A stretch of DNA of 7,810 bases from Rhizorhapis sp. SPR117 (lineage in GTDB: Bacteria; Pseudomonadota; Alphaproteobacteria; Sphingomonadales; Sphingomonadaceae), in assembly GCF_021742065.1 (NCBI RefSeq), contig NZ_JAKKIE010000102.1:1-7810 (forward strand), in the 5' to 3' direction. The notes beneath the pieces were generated by a model. The model ran no database searches. It was given only the letters and a program-made list of their open reading frames with translations, and was not told the DNA's origin. Position numbers and translations under genes: made by a program. Numbering within the stretch: the first letter of the stretch is position 1; every line of letters begins with the position of its first letter. Positions 6,833 to 7,810 of the stretch are shown here, in pieces.

Positions 6833-7369
6833 TCATCCAGCGATAATTCTGTCGGCAACAATAAAGGACGGCATGGCCGCCTTGCCGTTCGGGTTGACGC
6901 CCTGGCCAAATATGCACAAGATTGCGCCTGCCGCTATGGCCAGTCCATAGGGTATTGGCCCGCGCCGGGCAAAGATGGCCCATCCAAGCCTGTCCTTCAT
7001 GCCCACGGGAATCGCCCGTCGCACGACGATCAGGACAATCGCCAATACGGCCCCTGACATGGTGATGTAGAATATCAGCGGCACGATCCCGGTAAAATCG
7101 AACCAGAGCGCAACAGCGGCAAACAGCTTCACATCGCCGCCGCCCAACCATTGCAACGCGAACAGGATCAAACCAACGCCCAGGATCAGTGCAAAATTAA
7201 CCGCATTCATCCACATGTCAGCCTCTGGTCCCGCCACCGCGACCCACACCGGAAACAACAGAATGATCACCGTCGGGAATATATTGGCAATGCGCAATTG
7301 CATCACATCCTGACAGGCGGCGGCGGTCAGCAATGCGGCAAGTGCATAAAGGACGAGGTGCGCCACCAT
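6833..7369 (-). CDS. cpaA: Prepilin peptidase, A24 family (CpaA/TadV-like)
   Basis: A 178-residue polytopic inner-membrane aspartyl protease that would trim the leader from Flp-type prepilins for the Tad pilus. Both family catalytic aspartates are present: Asp21 in QDVMQLRIAN and Asp79 in the GxGD motif LGGGDVKLF. Length and the absence of an N-terminal methylase domain fit the short CpaA/TadV class rather than PilD. About six hydrophobic segments span the protein. The ATG at 7367-7369 overlaps the stop of the preceding TPR gene (TGATG), with GGAG seven bases upstream. A GTG one codon earlier (7370-7372) is possible but less likely. Its stop directly abuts the stop of the convergent response regulator. 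Whether it is still expressed is doubtful, because an insertion sequence sits upstream. Confidence 0.88.
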   Translation of the reverse strand: MVAHLVLYALAALLTAAACQDVMQLRIANIFPTVIILLFPVWVAVAGPEADMWMNAVNFALILGVGLILFALQWLGGGDVKLFAAVALWFDFTGIVPLIFYITMSGAVLAIVLIVVRRAIPVGMKDRLGWAIFARRGPIPYGLAIAAGAILCIFGQGVNPNGKAAMPSFIVADRIIAG

Positions 7370-7696
7370 CACTGATCTCCCGTCAATGCCGCCAGATTGG
7401 CGCTGGCAACATGGGAATAGGTATCGCTGGCATGGAGCGAACGGCTGAAATACGCCTTCGCATCATCGCGCCTTCCGGCAAGCAAGGATGCATAACCGGC
7501 ATTGTTAAGGCGTCGCGCCCAATCTTCCGCATCGTCCGCGCCCGCACTTCTGGCGGCGGCCGCCTTTGCGATAGGCGTCCCAGCCATCGCCCGCGCTATA
7601 TCCGCATTGTTGGCATAGCGTTCATTGCCGGGATCAGCGCGCAACGCCTCCGTAAATAGTCGTGCGGCAGCGACGAACCTGTGTTGCAGGAGCAAC
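7369..7696 (-). pseudogene. tadD: C-terminal remainder of a TPR protein (TadD-like), cut by an IS
   Basis: The surviving 108 or so residues form tetratricopeptide-like helices: FVAAARLFTEALRADPGN near the front and LNNAGYASLLAGRRDDAKAY (residues ~64-83) with a following SRSL. TadD is a lipoprotein-type TPR protein that helps assemble Tad/Flp pili, and its position directly before cpaA with a TGATG overlap supports that reading. A full TadD-like protein is usually well over 200 residues with an N-terminal lipobox signal. Here the frame begins in mid-repeat at 7696 and meets a stop (7699-7701) inside the adjacent insertion-sequence end. The TTG at 7693-7695 that formally opens the frame has no independent support. 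The protein is almost certainly non-functional. The tadD label depends on the neighbour; a generic TPR protein is the alternative. Confidence 0.7.
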
Positions 7697-7810
7697 TGTC
7701 AACGTCGGGGTAAAATTGTGCAAGATTCCGGTGTAAAACTGTACCAGTTGGATTGAACAAAAAGCCTCAGATCGAGGCGGTGCTTTCATCTGCTGTGCTG
7801 AACGGTCTGG
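7697..7810 (-). mobile_element. Terminus of an IS21-like insertion sequence (continues beyond window)
   Basis: Beginning with TGTCAACG at 7697 the sequence changes character and shows two spaced copies of a related motif, GTAAAATTGTGCA (7710-7722) and GTAAAACTGTACC (7733-7745), 23 bases apart. A TGT-type end followed by repeated subterminal motifs is typical of IS21-family elements, where they bind the IstA transposase. A minus-strand terminator at 7759-7778 suggests that element genes read leftward and finish near here, so this would be the istB-side end. No istB coding sequence is long enough to identify in the remaining bases. The other end and the target duplication are outside the window. 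Confidence 0.65.
7759..7778 (-). terminator. Rho-independent terminator inside the IS end
   Basis: Read on the minus strand, GCCTC (7778-7774), a GATCT loop and GAGGC (7768-7764) form a stem that is followed immediately by five T residues (7763-7759). It would end leftward transcription from the insertion element before it enters the tadD-cpaA remnant. Confidence 0.6.

Noticed and set aside
7764..7810. Possible end of an IstB coding sequence on the minus strand (stop candidates at 7786-7788 or 7767-7769)
   Set aside because: Too few codons remain in the window to recognise IstB or to choose between frames.
1..7810. CRISPR array
   Set aside because: No regularly spaced direct repeats; the only short direct repeats are the two IS subterminal motifs.

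Overview
The window looks like an accessory, rearranged stretch of an alphaproteobacterial genome, most likely a sphingomonad (Sphingobium, Novosphingobium or similar). This rests on remembered protein character, moderately high GC in the older genes, and IS5- and IS21-type insertion-sequence ends; no single marker gene proves the genus. Little of the window is undisturbed: of the recognisable genes, four look intact and the rest are broken or partial.

Left part (1-1516). An internal piece of an AcrB/HAE1-type RND efflux permease lies on the + strand. It lacks the N-terminal half and most of the C-terminal membrane domain. It is followed by the last ~45 codons of an IS5-like transposase and by non-coding DNA with a 10-bp inverted repeat. 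This is a graveyard left by insertion and deletion.

Middle (1517-3814). A full-length HerA/DUF87-type P-loop ATPase lies on the minus strand. A short coding-like tail of another minus-strand gene sits just upstream of it and is cut off where the next gene begins. Next, on the + strand, is a TRIC-family (YadS/YicG-like, UPF0126) membrane channel gene whose two halves are in different frames, best explained by loss of one C near 3447-3449.

Intergenic 3815-4491 is AT-richer, has no convincing gene, and carries two notable inverted repeats: a large 11-bp-stem element at 4181-4240 and a perfect 7-bp operator-like palindrome at 4383-4400.

Right part (4492-7810). A two-component pair, a membrane histidine kinase of the HisKA_3 class and a NarL/LuxR-type response regulator, forms a one-base-gap operon on the + strand. 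It converges, with stop codons directly abutting, on a minus-strand Tad/Flp pilus pair: a CpaA/TadV prepilin peptidase, preceded by and translationally coupled to the C-terminal remainder of a TPR protein (TadD-like). The TPR gene is cut at 7696/7697 by the terminus of an IS21-like element that runs off the window. A rho-independent terminator inside that terminus reads toward the pilus genes, so upstream transcription would tend to stop before tadD-cpaA.

Functionally, the two-component system and the prepilin peptidase are the coherent intact unit. A regulatory link between them is only inferred from adjacency. The lone HerA-like ATPase is the least explained intact gene and the best candidate for something undescribed.
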